This document shows, in pieces, positions 31,500 to 40,233 of a DNA stretch of 64,000 nt. The DNA is from Sulfitobacter brevis (lineage in GTDB: Bacteria > Pseudomonadota > Alphaproteobacteria > Rhodobacterales > Rhodobacteraceae), in NCBI RefSeq assembly GCF_900112755.1, contig NZ_FOMW01000002.1:124001-188000 (forward strand), given 5' to 3'. The stretch's first letter is position 1. Each line of letters begins with the position of its first letter. The notes under the pieces were generated by a model. The model saw only the letters and a program-made list of their open reading frames with translations. It made no database searches and was not told where the DNA came from. The position numbers and the translations under genes were made by a program.

Positions 31500-33628
31500 T
31501 GCGGCGTGCAATAGCCCTTTTGTGTATGGTTTTTGTGCTGCCGCTGTCGCTCAAGGCGCAGCAGACCGTCACTCCAGCGGAGCCTGCCATTCTCGTAGCG
31601 GACGAGGTGTTCATCACCCGTGACCGCACGCTGGTGGCGCAAGGCAATGTCGAAGCGTTTCAGGGCAACCGCCGCCTGCGCGCCAAGGCGATCCGCTACA
31701 ACCAACAGACTGGCACGCTGATCCTCGACGGGCCGATTGTGTTGCTGGATGGCGAAAATACGGTGCTGCTCGCGGATGCCGGTGAGTTGGATCAAGGCCT
31801 GCGCAACGGGCTTTTGACAGGCGCGCGGCTGGTGTTGAACCAGCAACTTCAGCTTGCGGCAGTGCAGATCGACCGCGTCGATGGCCGCTATAGCCAGCTT
31901 TACAAAACTTCCGTAACCTCTTGTAAAGTATGCAATGATGGTCGCCCTCCTCTATGGCAGATCAGGGCCAAGCGTGTTATTCACGACGAACTCGAACAGC
32001 AGCTTTATTTTGACGAGGCGACCTTTCGCATCCGCGATGTGCCGGTGTTTTACCTGCCGCGTCTGCGCCTGCCCGATCCGACACTTGACCGCGCGTCGGG
32101 CTTTCTTGCCCCGTCGTTCCGCACCACCTCACAGCTCGGCACAGGGCTTAAGGTGCCCTATTTCATCAAAATCGGTGATCACCGCGATCTGACTGTGACG
32201 CCTTATGTCTCCAGTGCGACCCGCACATTGGAGCTGAGATACCGGCAGGCATTCCGTACGGGCCGGATGGAGTTTAACGGCGCGTTCTCGAAAGATGACC
32301 AGCGGCCCGACAGCACGCGCGGCTATATTTTCGGCGAAGGTACCTTTGATCTGGCGCGCAACTACAAACTGCTTTTCACCGTCGAGGCCGTGGGGGACAC
32401 CTCGTATCTGTCTGAGTACGGTTATTCCAGCAAGGACCGCCTGAAGAGCGAGCTGACCGTGTCGCGGGCAAAGCGCGATGCCTATGTGCGTGCAAGCCTC
32501 TACAACTTCGAGACCCTGCGCGACGGCGAAGACAACGATACCCAACCGACACTGGTGCTGGATGGTGATTTCGAGCGGCGGTTTTTCCCTGTCGCGGCGG
32601 GCGGTGAAATCCGCTTTGGCTTACAAGCCCACAGCCACAGGCGCGGCTCGGATATGGACATTGTCGGGCGCGACGTGGCGCGGATAAACGGCCAAATCGA
32701 CTGGCTGCGCCGCCTTACCAGCCGCACCGGTCTGGTGACCGACCTGCAAGCAGGCGCGAGCTTCAACTTCTTTGACATCACTCAAGACAGCAGTGTCGCG
32801 CAGAACCATAGCGACATCGCGCCCCATGTCGCAGTGGCCTTGCGCTATCCGATGATCCGGCGTGGCGCGGCAGGTGTGTCGCATGTGTTGGAGCCTGTGG
32901 TGCAACTTGGCTGGACCGGCAACAGCCGCCTGCCGATCCCCAACGAAGAAAGCACGCGGGTAGAATTTGACGAGGGTAATCTGCTGGCCCTGTCACGATT
33001 TCCTCGCCCTGACCGGCGCGAACGCAATGCTGCGGCTGCCGTCGGGCTAAGCTATTCGCGGATCAACGCCGCCGGCTGGGAGGGCAATTTGACCTTTGGA
33101 CAGGTGTTTCGCAGCGCCGCTGACACCAGTTTTACCGAAACCTCCGGGCTCAGCGGTACCGCCTCGGCCGTGCTGGTTGCCGGACAGATCAAAATGCCCA
33201 AGGGCGTGTCGCTTACCGGACGCAGCCTTGTGGACGGTGATCTCGACTTTACCAAGGCCGAGCTGCGCGGCGACTGGACCTTCAAGCGCGGGCGTTTGGG
33301 CGGCAGTTACGTCTGGCTCGGCGTTGATGCCGAAGAAGACCGCACGAAAGAAATCTCCGAAATCAATCTCGACGGTGATTTCAGGATCAACACCCAGTGG
33401 GCGGTTAGTGCCGACTGGCGTTTTGATGTCGAGGACGACCGCGCCGCTACGGCGGGACTTGGCCTGACGTACAACAATGAATGTGTGACAGTCGACCTTT
33501 CGGTCCAGCGCCGCTATTCATCGTCTACAAGTGTCGAGCCGTCGACAGATATCGGATTTAATATCGGCCTGAAGGGCTTCTCAGCCTCAACTGGAACAGA
33601 AAGATACGAACGCACATGCAAAAACTGA
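31499..33628 (+). CDS. lptD: LPS-assembly protein LptD
   Basis: The 709-residue protein has a signal peptide ending at about residue 21 and an OstA/LptA-like jellyroll at about 30-120 (FITRDRTLVAQGNVEAFQG). A long C-terminal beta-barrel follows (VPVFYLPRLRLPDPTLDRASGF at its start is diagnostic when read in pieces). LptD inserts LPS into the outer leaflet. A CKVC pair near residue 140 and two cysteines close to the C-terminus could make the interdomain disulfides known from E. coli LptD. The gene overlaps both lptG and surA. Confidence 0.93.
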   Translation: MRRAIALLCMVFVLPLSLKAQQTVTPAEPAILVADEVFITRDRTLVAQGNVEAFQGNRRLRAKAIRYNQQTGTLILDGPIVLLDGENTVLLADAGELDQGLRNGLLTGARLVLNQQLQLAAVQIDRVDGRYSQLYKTSVTSCKVCNDGRPPLWQIRAKRVIHDELEQQLYFDEATFRIRDVPVFYLPRLRLPDPTLDRASGFLAPSFRTTSQLGTGLKVPYFIKIGDHRDLTVTPYVSSATRTLELRYRQAFRTGRMEFNGAFSKDDQRPDSTRGYIFGEGTFDLARNYKLLFTVEAVGDTSYLSEYGYSSKDRLKSELTVSRAKRDAYVRASLYNFETLRDGEDNDTQPTLVLDGDFERRFFPVAAGGEIRFGLQAHSHRRGSDMDIVGRDVARINGQIDWLRRLTSRTGLVTDLQAGASFNFFDITQDSSVAQNHSDIAPHVAVALRYPMIRRGAAGVSHVLEPVVQLGWTGNSRLPIPNEESTRVEFDEGNLLALSRFPRPDRRERNAAAAVGLSYSRINAAGWEGNLTFGQVFRSAADTSFTETSGLSGTASAVLVAGQIKMPKGVSLTGRSLVDGDLDFTKAELRGDWTFKRGRLGGSYVWLGVDAEEDRTKEISEINLDGDFRINTQWAVSADWRFDVEDDRAATAGLGLTYNNECVTVDLSVQRRYSSSTSVEPSTDIGFNIGLKGFSASTGTERYERTCKN

Positions 33629-34854
33629 CCCGAATGAAACCGCCCTCCCTGATCCGGTCACTGGCTGTCATGATGCTGGTCACGATGACGGGCCAAACTG
33701 CCGTGGCGCAAAATCTTTTCGCGCCGGTGGTGCGGGTTGATGACAGTGTGGTCACCGAATACGAAGTCACCCAGCGCCAGCGGTTTTTGCAACTGCTCAA
33801 CGCGCCGGGCGCCGACCGTGCCAGTTCCATTGATGCGTTGGTTGATGATCGCCTGCGCGCCGCCGAGGTGGCCCGCGTCGGGCTGACCCTGTCCCCTGCG
33901 AGTCTCACCTCAGGGATGGAAGAATTCGCCGCACGCGCCAATCTGTCATCGGACGAATTTATCGAGGCTCTGGGCCAGTCGGGCGTGGATCAGGAGACAT
34001 TTCGCGACTTCATCAAGGTCACGCTGGCGTGGCGCGATCTCATTCGCGCACGCTATAACGGCACCGTCCAGATTTCCGAGACCGAGATTGACCGCGAGCT
34101 TGGCACCTCCTCGGGTGGCAGCGGCATCCGCGTGCTGCTCTCCGAGATCATCATCCCCGCGCCACCGCCCAATGCCGCCCAAGTGAACGCGCTGGCCGAA
34201 AAAATTTCGCAGACCCGCTCGCAGGCGGAATTCTCGAACTATGCGCGGCAATATTCAGCCACGGCCACGCGCGGCGCCGGGGGGCAAATGCCTTGGACCC
34301 CGCTCGAGAATCTGCCGCCCAGCCTGCATTCGATCATTCTGGCACTGTCGCCCGGCGAGGTGACCGCCCCGCTGCCGATCCCCAATGCCGTGGCCTTGTT
34401 CCAGTTGCGCGCCATCGAAGAGACCGGCTCACCCAAGCAGGAATACTCCGAAATCGAATATGCCGCCTATTACATCGCCGGTGGTCGCAGCGAAGCCGGC
34501 TTGACCCAAGCAGCCAAGTTGCGGGCCCGCGTCGATGTTTGTGACGATCTCTACGGGGTCGCCAAGGGCCAACCTGCCACCGTGCTTGAGCGGGGCGCGA
34601 AAAAGCCTGCCGAAATTCCGCAAGACATCGCCATTGAACTGGCCAAGCTTGATCCCGGTGAATCCTCGGTCGCGCTGACCCGTTCGGACGGTCAGACGCT
34701 GGTGTTCCTGATGCTGTGCAAACGTACCGCTGCGGGCAACTCCGAAGTCACCCGCGAACAGGTCACCTCGGCAATCCGCCAGCGTAAATTGCAAGGCTAC
34801 TCCGACCAGTTGCTGGAACAGCTTCGCGCCAACGCCCGCATCTTGCGCCTGTGA
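33616..34854 (+). CDS. surA: SurA-like periplasmic chaperone / peptidyl-prolyl isomerase
   Basis: This 412-residue exported protein has a signal peptide ending in AVAQ near residue 32. A SurA N-terminal chaperone domain follows (VVRVDDSVVTEYEVTQRQ, RAEVARVGLTLS). A parvulin PPIC-type domain is at about 175-275 (LLSEIIIPAPPPNAAQ, then GAGGQMPWTPLENLPP). SurA ferries outer-membrane barrels such as LptD to the BAM complex, so its overlap with the lptD 3' end is functionally sensible. Only one rotamase domain is obvious, fewer than in E. coli SurA. Confidence 0.87.
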   Translation: MQKLTRMKPPSLIRSLAVMMLVTMTGQTAVAQNLFAPVVRVDDSVVTEYEVTQRQRFLQLLNAPGADRASSIDALVDDRLRAAEVARVGLTLSPASLTSGMEEFAARANLSSDEFIEALGQSGVDQETFRDFIKVTLAWRDLIRARYNGTVQISETEIDRELGTSSGGSGIRVLLSEIIIPAPPPNAAQVNALAEKISQTRSQAEFSNYARQYSATATRGAGGQMPWTPLENLPPSLHSIILALSPGEVTAPLPIPNAVALFQLRAIEETGSPKQEYSEIEYAAYYIAGGRSEAGLTQAAKLRARVDVCDDLYGVAKGQPATVLERGAKKPAEIPQDIAIELAKLDPGESSVALTRSDGQTLVFLMLCKRTAAGNSEVTREQVTSAIRQRKLQGYSDQLLEQLRANARILRL

Positions 34855-35825
34855 CCGGTGCTGCCTTGCCGGTGGTGCTCTCCTGTGGGGAGCCTGCCGG
34901 AATAGGACCGGAAGTCGCGGCGAAAGCTTGGGCGGCATTGGCGCGTGAGGTGCCGATGCTGTGGCTTGGTGATCCGCGCCACCTGCCCCGCGACATTCCC
35001 CACCGCGTGGTGGATCGCACCGAGGACGCCTGCGGCATTCATACGGACGCGCTGCCGGTTCTTGCCACAGACTTCGGGACCGATGCCACCCATGGCACCG
35101 CCGATCCGCGTCACGCCCAACGGGTGATTGATGTGATCGCCCAAGGTGTTGATCTGGTCCAGCGCGGCGCGGCTTTGGCGCTTTGCACCGCACCGATCCA
35201 CAAAAAGGCGCTGCAGGATGGCGCAGGTTTCGCTTACCCGGGCCATACCGAATATCTTGCGGCCTTGGCCGGCGATGTCGATGTTGTGATGATGCTGGCC
35301 TCCGACCAACTGCGCGTGGTGCCCACGACGATCCACATAGCATTGGCGCAGGTACCGCAGGTTCTGACGCCAGCCCTGTTGCGCCGCACCATCGAGATCA
35401 CGGCCTACGGTTTGCGCCGCCAGTTCAGCATCGCAAATCCCCGTCTCGCCATTGCGGGCTTAAACCCCCATGCGGGCGAAGGTGGCGCAATGGGGCGCGA
35501 AGAGCTGGACTGGATCGCGCCCCTGATCACCCAGATGCGCGGCGAAGGCTTTGATCTGGCAGGCCCCTTGCCCGCCGACACGATGTTCCATGCTGCCGCG
35601 CGCGCCCGTTATGACGCGGCCATCGCGATGTATCACGACCAAGCGCTGATCCCGATCAAGACCCTCGACTTCGACCGTGGGGTGAATGTGACGCTGGGCT
35701 TGCCGTTTATCCGCACATCGCCCGATCACGGCACCGCCTTTGATATCGCGGGCCAAGGCATTGCCAACCCGACCAGCATGATCGAAGCGATCCGGCTGGC
35801 CCACCGCATGGCGGAGACCAGATGA
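34851..35825 (+). CDS. pdxA: 4-hydroxythreonine-4-phosphate dehydrogenase
   Basis: This 324-residue enzyme of the DXP-dependent vitamin B6 route uses a GTG start overlapping the surA stop. [20 protein letters not shown] is the normal PdxA N-terminus. Metal-binding His residues lie in [11 protein letters not shown] near residue 130, in [13 protein letters not shown] near 205 and in [16 protein letters not shown] near 260. It oxidises 4-phosphohydroxy-threonine for ring formation by PdxJ. The surA-pdxA-ksgA order is widely conserved in proteobacteria, and it overlaps ksgA by 4 bp. Confidence 0.96.
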   Translation: MTGAALPVVLSCGEPAGIGPEVAAKAWAALAREVPMLWLGDPRHLPRDIPHRVVDRTEDACGIHTDALPVLATDFGTDATHGTADPRHAQRVIDVIAQGVDLVQRGAALALCTAPIHKKALQDGAGFAYPGHTEYLAALAGDVDVVMMLASDQLRVVPTTIHIALAQVPQVLTPALLRRTIEITAYGLRRQFSIANPRLAIAGLNPHAGEGGAMGREELDWIAPLITQMRGEGFDLAGPLPADTMFHAAARARYDAAIAMYHDQALIPIKTLDFDRGVNVTLGLPFIRTSPDHGTAFDIAGQGIANPTSMIEAIRLAHRMAETR

Positions 35826-36661
35826 ATTCGATCGACACCCTGCCACCGTTGCGCGACGTCATTGCCACCCATGAGCTCAGCGCGCGCAAATCACTGGGCC
35901 AGAACTTTTTGCTCGACCTGAACCTGACCGCCAAGATCGCCCGACAGGCGGGCGATCTGACCGGCTGTGACGTGCTGGAAATTGGCCCCGGCCCCGGTGG
36001 ATTGACACGTGGATTGTTGTCCGAGGGCGCTCGACGGGTACTGGCGATTGAAAAAGACCCCCGCTGTCTGCCCGCGCTGGACGAGATCGCCGCCGCCTAC
36101 CCCGACCGCCTTAAGGTGATTGTCGGCGATGCGTTGGAGATTGACCCGCTGGCCCATCTGACGGCCCCGATCCGCGTTGCAGCAAACCTGCCCTATAATG
36201 TCGGGACCGAGCTTTTGGTGCGTTGGTTGACCCCGCCGGAATGGCCACCGTTCTGGGAGAGCCTGACCTTGATGTTCCAGCGCGAGGTCGCAGAGCGGAT
36301 TGTCGCCACCCCCGGCTCCAAGGCTTACGGGCGGCTAGCCTTGCTCGCGCAATGGCGGGCGGAACCGCGTATTGTGATGCATCTGCCGCCCGAGGCGTTC
36401 ACCCCGCCGCCCAAGGTCTCCTCGGCGGTGGTGCACCTGACCGCACTTGCAGAGCCGCGCTTCCCCGCCGATCCTGCGATCCTTAACCGTGTGGTCGCCA
36501 CCGCCTTCAACCAACGGCGCAAGATGCTACGCTCGGCGCTCAAATCAATGACGCCTGATATCGAAGACCACCTGAACGCGGCAGGCATCAAACCGACCGA
36601 GCGGGCCGAACAGGTCTCGCTTGAGGCATTCTGCGCCTTGGCGCGCACCTTTAAACCCTAA
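35822..36661 (+). CDS. rsmA: 16S rRNA dimethyladenosine transferase
   Basis: This 279-residue methyltransferase (also called KsgA) adds four methyl groups to the two adjacent adenines at the 3' end of 16S r[20 protein letters not shown] near residue 20, the SAM-binding [14 protein letters not shown] near 55 and the catalytic [11 protein letters not shown] near 122 are intact. The C-terminal helical domain ([15 protein letters not shown]) is complete. It is the last gene of the lptF-to-rsmA run, with 18 bp before the next start. Confidence 0.97.
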   Translation: MNSIDTLPPLRDVIATHELSARKSLGQNFLLDLNLTAKIARQAGDLTGCDVLEIGPGPGGLTRGLLSEGARRVLAIEKDPRCLPALDEIAAAYPDRLKVIVGDALEIDPLAHLTAPIRVAANLPYNVGTELLVRWLTPPEWPPFWESLTLMFQREVAERIVATPGSKAYGRLALLAQWRAEPRIVMHLPPEAFTPPPKVSSAVVHLTALAEPRFPADPAILNRVVATAFNQRRKMLRSALKSMTPDIEDHLNAAGIKPTERAEQVSLEAFCALARTFKP

Positions 36662-36679
36662 GACTGTACCGAGTTGTTT

Positions 36680-37261
36680 ATGTTCCGACTTCTGACTGTT
36701 TTGCTAATTTTCACGCTTGGCGCTTGTGCCACAGGCTACGGCGGCCCGCCGCCACGCGGTAGCCAGAGCGATATCGCCGCTCTCACGACCGCGATCCGTG
36801 CGCTTGGTCCACACGTTGATCCATCGGAGGCGGCACGCGCAGCGCAGATATCCTATGACTACAGCCATCAACTGGCGCTGGCCTACCAAATCGAAGACGC
36901 GCCGCTGGTACATAACAGCAAGGTCAATCGCGGGGATAAACCGCGTGGGCTGTGCTGGCATTGGGCGGAAGATATGGAAAAGCGGCTCGACGCCGAAAAC
37001 TTCACGACCCTGAGCATGCACCGCGCCATCGCCAATGCTGACAGCCGCATCCTGATCGACCATTCCAGCGCCGTGATTTCGGCGGCAGGCGCGTCAATGC
37101 AGGACGGTATCGTGCTTGACCCGTGGCGCAAAGGTGGCGTGCTGTTCTGGTCGCGGGTGGCCGAAGACCGTCGCTATCCCTGGCAGGAACGCGAGGCCGT
37201 GCTGCGCAAGCACGGCCGCATTCGCTATGTCACCCAAGCAGGCGTGCCGATTAACCCTTGA
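36680..37261 (+). CDS. Lipoprotein with possible Cys-His-Asp papain/transglutaminase-like triad
   Basis: The ATG at 36680 gives 193 residues; a TTG two codons upstream is less likely. The signal peptide ends in the lipobox LGAC with Cys16. The mature domain has LCWHWAED (Cys92), LIDHSSAVIS (His128) and IVLDPWRKGG (Asp147), in the order of a papain or transglutaminase-like triad. I do not know a named family for it. It follows rsmA on the same strand and is convergent with queF. The enzymatic reading is an inference from residue order alone. Confidence 0.75.
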   Translation: MFRLLTVLLIFTLGACATGYGGPPPRGSQSDIAALTTAIRALGPHVDPSEAARAAQISYDYSHQLALAYQIEDAPLVHNSKVNRGDKPRGLCWHWAEDMEKRLDAENFTTLSMHRAIANADSRILIDHSSAVISAAGASMQDGIVLDPWRKGGVLFWSRVAEDRRYPWQEREAVLRKHGRIRYVTQAGVPINP

Positions 37262-37274
37262 ACCGGTCGCCGGC

Positions 37275-37739
37275 CTAGCCGCGCCCGCGATAGGGCGGCA
37301 CACCCTGATCGGGGATCCACACCCCCTGCGGCATCGCGCCAGTCTGCCAGAATACATCAATCGGAATACCGCCGCGCGGATACCAATAACCACCAATCCG
37401 CAGCCAGCGCGGGCCGAGGAAATCGACCAACCGCCGCGCAATCGAAACGGTGCAATCCTCATGGAACGCGCCGTGGTTGCGAAATGCCCCCAAGAACAGC
37501 TTGAGTGATTTCGACTCCACCAGATAGGCGTCCGGCACATAGTCGATCACCAGATGGGCAAAGTCGGGCTGGCCTGTCATCGGGCAGAGCGAGGTAAACT
37601 CCGGCGCGGTAAAGCGCACACAGTAGTCGACATCGGCCTGCGGATTGGCGACCCGCTCCAGCACAGCGGTCTCGGGCGAGGCAGGCAATTCAGTCGCACC
37701 ACCCAATTGGGTCAGGTTACTGTAAATCGTTTCCATCAA
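37275..37739 (-). CDS. queF: NADPH-dependent 7-cyano-7-deazaguanine reductase
   Basis: This 154-residue unimodular QueF reduces preQ0 to preQ1 in queuosine synthesis. The nucleophilic Cys is in [13 protein letters not shown] near residue 55. The QueF motif ESKSLKLFL near 78 binds NADPH, and [11 protein letters not shown] follows. It is the last gene of the leftward queC-D-E-F cluster, 18 bp after queE. The length is that of the short QueF form, not the tandem-repeat E. coli form. Confidence 0.96.
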   Translation of the reverse strand: MMETIYSNLTQLGGATELPASPETAVLERVANPQADVDYCVRFTAPEFTSLCPMTGQPDFAHLVIDYVPDAYLVESKSLKLFLGAFRNHGAFHEDCTVSIARRLVDFLGPRWLRIGGYWYPRGGIPIDVFWQTGAMPQGVWIPDQGVPPYRGRG

Positions 37740-37757
37740 ACTCTCCTGATGCGGGGA

Positions 37758-38468
37758 TCAGACCCCGCGTTTGTTGCCCCAAAGCAAAACATGAAGCTGC
37801 GGCAGCACCCGTGCCGTGTACCAGCGGTCTTCGATGACTTTACCTACCAGCCATTCCAAGCGGTCCGCGACCTGCTGCGGATCAACCGCCACGTCGGGGT
37901 CCACGTCCGGATTGCCGGGCTGCAAGAACAGCGGCAGATCGGGATAGGTCTCAGCCACGACACGCGCCCAGCCGTAATCGAGATCGTCAAAAATCACGAT
38001 CTTCATTACGACCTTGCCACAGCCCTTAGCCGCCTCCAGACAGGCATCAAAGGCCACCCAGTCCACAGTCTCCTCGCTGGAGGGCGGTTTGGGGCTGAGC
38101 ACCAGCGTATCCAACTCGGAGAACCACAATTTGGCGAGCGAGCCTTGGGTCTCGCAGGCGAAACGATAGCCGACGCGCTTGCCGCGACGGATCAGCGGGC
38201 CGAAATCCTGGATCGCGGGGTTGCCGCCTGACAGCGTTACTATCAACGGCCCACCCCCTGACAACCGACTGACCTCGCCCCAGACTGCATCCGTGGTCAT
38301 CGCGGCCCATTCATGGCGGTGGACCGGATCGACGGCATGCATGCTGTCACACCATGTGCAGCGGTAATCACAGCCACCGCTGCGAACAAATACGGTCGGC
38401 TCGCCGATCAGGGCGCCTTCGCCCTGAATGGTGGGGCCGAAAATCTCGGCAATGCGCAACTTGCTCAT
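37758..38468 (-). CDS. queE: 7-carboxy-7-deazaguanine synthase (radical SAM)
   Basis: The ATG at 38468, overlapping the queD stop, gives 236 residues. The N-terminus [19 protein letters not shown] is the QueE signature. A CX3CX2C cluster motif (CDYRCTWCD) near residue 32 holds the [4Fe-4S] site used for SAM cleavage. [15 protein letters not shown] near 100 and SPKPPSS near 150 are conserved. It contracts the pterin ring of CPH4 to carboxydeazaguanine. It lies between queD and queF on the minus strand. Confidence 0.95.
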   Translation of the reverse strand: MSKLRIAEIFGPTIQGEGALIGEPTVFVRSGGCDYRCTWCDSMHAVDPVHRHEWAAMTTDAVWGEVSRLSGGGPLIVTLSGGNPAIQDFGPLIRRGKRVGYRFACETQGSLAKLWFSELDTLVLSPKPPSSEETVDWVAFDACLEAAKGCGKVVMKIVIFDDLDYGWARVVAETYPDLPLFLQPGNPDVDPDVAVDPQQVADRLEWLVGKVIEDRWYTARVLPQLHVLLWGNKRGV

Positions 38469-38818
38469 GGTCGATACTCCGCCCAGGTCTTGGGGGTTTC
38501 GCTGACCTTGACAGCGGTGGTTTCCGGCCAACGCGCAGCGCACCAATCATAGAAATGTTTCGCCATGTTTTCTCCGGTCGAGGGCACCGCCAGCACGTCG
38601 TTCAAATGACGGTGGTCAAAGGTGCCGTCGATATAGGTTTTCAGTGGTTTCAGCTCACCGTAGTCGCGCACGAAACCGTCGGCGTTAAGCTCGGGCGATG
38701 CCAGTTCGACCACCACCACATAGTTATGGCCGTGCAACCGCGCACATTGATGCCCGTCGGGCAAATGCTCCAATTGGTGTGACGCTGAAAAGTGGAATTC
38801 CTTGGTGATCCGGTACAT
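38465..38818 (-). CDS. queD: 6-carboxytetrahydropterin synthase
   Basis: This 117-residue QueD/PTPS-family enzyme makes 6-carboxy-tetrahydropterin from dihydroneopterin triphosphate. Zinc-binding histidines are in FHFSASHQL near residue 10 and in CARLHGHNY near 28. The catalytic Cys is in HQCARLHG and the acid/base region is [13 protein letters not shown] ([10 protein letters not shown] near 67). It directly adjoins queC (its start lies at the queC stop) and overlaps queE by 4 bp, so the four que genes are one operon. Confidence 0.94.
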   Translation of the reverse strand: MYRITKEFHFSASHQLEHLPDGHQCARLHGHNYVVVVELASPELNADGFVRDYGELKPLKTYIDGTFDHRHLNDVLAVPSTGENMAKHFYDWCAARWPETTAVKVSETPKTWAEYRP

Positions 38819-39519
38819 CAGCTTGCCACCTTGGCCGTGATCGCGTCAGCCCAGAAATCAGGGTCTTCGTAGGGTGTCGGATCTGCAACCCCCGCCAGAT
38901 GGAAGGCCTCGCGCCGTTCCACGCAAGTACCGCAGCGCCCGCAATGATCGGTGCCGCCCTTATAACAGGACCATGTCAAGTCAAACGGCGTGTCATGCTC
39001 CTGCCCCGCTGTCACGATATCGGCCTTGGTGCGGTGCACGAATGGCGTATAAAGCGCCACCTCGGCATAGCCTTCAAGCGCGTATTTTTGCATGACTTCA
39101 AAGCTTTGGGTGAAGGCAGGGCGGCAGTCAGGATAGATGAAATGGTCGCCGCCATGCACCGCCGTCGCCACCGCCTGATCGCCCCGCGCTGCGGCCACGC
39201 CAAAGGCGATGCTCAGCATGATGGCGTTGCGATTGGGCACCACGGTGACGCGCATGCTCTCCTCGGCATAATGGCCATCGGGCACGTCGATATCGTCGGT
39301 CAGCGCCGAGCCGGACAAAACCGCGCCGATGCTGCGCAGATCAATAATATCGTGAGGTACATTCAACCGCACAGCACAGAGCGCGGCATAATCAAGTTCT
39401 TTGCGGTGCCGCTGACCGTAGTCAAACGACACAAGGCCGGTAAGCTGGTTTTCCTGCGCGACCATATGGGCGAGCGACACGGAATCGAGTCCGCCGGAGC
39501 AGATGACTATCGTCTTCAT
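38818..39519 (-). CDS. queC: 7-cyano-7-deazaguanine synthase
   Basis: The ATG at 39519 gives 233 residues starting MKTIVICSGGLDSVSLAH, the PP-loop of an ATP-dependent amidating enzyme; the upstream extension to 39597 is not family-like. The C-terminal zinc motif CYKGGTDHCGRCGTC near residue 195 is complete. QueC converts carboxydeazaguanine to preQ0 in two ATP-using steps. It is the first gene of the leftward que operon, preceded by a 262-bp gap with a hairpin. No GTP cyclohydrolase gene is in the window. Confidence 0.96.
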   Translation of the reverse strand: MKTIVICSGGLDSVSLAHMVAQENQLTGLVSFDYGQRHRKELDYAALCAVRLNVPHDIIDLRSIGAVLSGSALTDDIDVPDGHYAEESMRVTVVPNRNAIMLSIAFGVAAARGDQAVATAVHGGDHFIYPDCRPAFTQSFEVMQKYALEGYAEVALYTPFVHRTKADIVTAGQEHDTPFDLTWSCYKGGTDHCGRCGTCVERREAFHLAGVADPTPYEDPDFWADAITAKVAS

Positions 39520-39611
39520 TTCGTAACCCTTGTTTTGTTGTCCGGGTAGGCTGCGACCGGAAAGGGCGGTGTTAAGGGACATGATCTCAAAATCCAAGAG
39601 GCGGGGAGAAT

Positions 39612-39630
39612 AAAAGTCAGCTTAGCTGAC
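39612..39630 (-). promoter_or_regulatory. Terminator-like hairpin upstream of queC (possible attenuator)
   Basis: On the minus strand GTCAGC-TAA-GCTGAC forms a 6-bp stem with a 3-base loop, followed by TTTTATT, about 90 bases before the queC ATG. It could end leftward transcription entering the region or act as an attenuator in the queC leader. I looked for the PreQ1-I core (GAGGTTC with ACACCCTC and an A-rich tail) and did not find it. The rest of the gap 39520-39781 shows no gene I can support. Confidence 0.3.
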
Positions 39631-39781
39631 GTAATACCACTTCTGCGCGACTGCATCGGCGGTTTCACGCGCGCAGGCATTAAATATGCAGCCTTTGGCG
39701 ACGGAAGCGCGGTGCGGATGCGTTTGACCTCTATGCGGCCCCGAACAGAGGGTCGCCCAAACAACAGAGCAGGAGCATGAC

Positions 39782-40159
39782 ATGCGCAAATTCATCAATA
39801 GCAGCCTGATCGCCATTGCGATCTTTGCCGCGACCTCACCCGCACAGGCCGACACGCGGCGCACATCTGCGCGAGAGGCACAGTCCGAGCGTAGCGATCA
39901 CAATCGCAGGGAGCCTGTTCAATATGTGCAGTCTTCACGTCACAGCCATGCCGCCAAGAGCGTCAAAGCCAAGTCCCACGGGCGTCAGCACAAATATGCA
40001 GTCGGGCACCGGTTTGATCGCAAGAAGGTAGTGGTGGTTCAAGACTGGCACCGCCGTGGCCTGCCGAGCCCGCGCCGCAACGAAGTTTATCTGATTAGTG
40101 GCAACGACATTTATCTGGCGACGGCTGCTAGTCTGATTGCAAAGGCGCTGATCAACTAA
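39782..40159 (+). CDS. RcnB family periplasmic protein
   Basis: This 125-residue exported protein has a signal peptide ending in AQA near residue 23, an AGGAG ribosome-binding site and a very basic, His-rich middle. The C-terminal RcnB-like domain follows (VVQDWHRRGLPSPRRNEVYL and then NDIYLATAASLIAKAL). E. coli RcnB affects nickel/cobalt homeostasis in the periplasm, but most family members are uncharacterised. The gene is monocistronic and ends before a strong terminator. Confidence 0.8.
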   Translation: MRKFINSSLIAIAIFAATSPAQADTRRTSAREAQSERSDHNRREPVQYVQSSRHSHAAKSVKAKSHGRQHKYAVGHRFDRKKVVVVQDWHRRGLPSPRRNEVYLISGNDIYLATAASLIAKALIN

Positions 40160-40191
40160 CTGCGCAGACGCGCCGCCTTGGCCATAGGCCC

Positions 40192-40222
40192 GAAAAAAGG
40201 CCCCGATGAACGGGGCCTTTTT
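40192..40222. terminator. Bidirectional terminator between the RcnB-like and DUF4167 genes
   Basis: A 12-bp perfect inverted repeat (five A, GGCCCCG, loop ATGAA, CGGGGCC, five T) lies 33 bp after the RcnB-like stop and 11 bp before the DUF4167 stop on the other strand. The T runs on both strands suit convergent genes. Confidence 0.9.
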
Positions 40223-40233
40223 AATATCTCAAA

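Noticed and set aside
39520..39781. PreQ1-I riboswitch upstream of queC
   Set aside because: No GAGGTTC/ACACCCTC core or A-rich pseudoknot tail could be found by eye. Only a simple hairpin is present.
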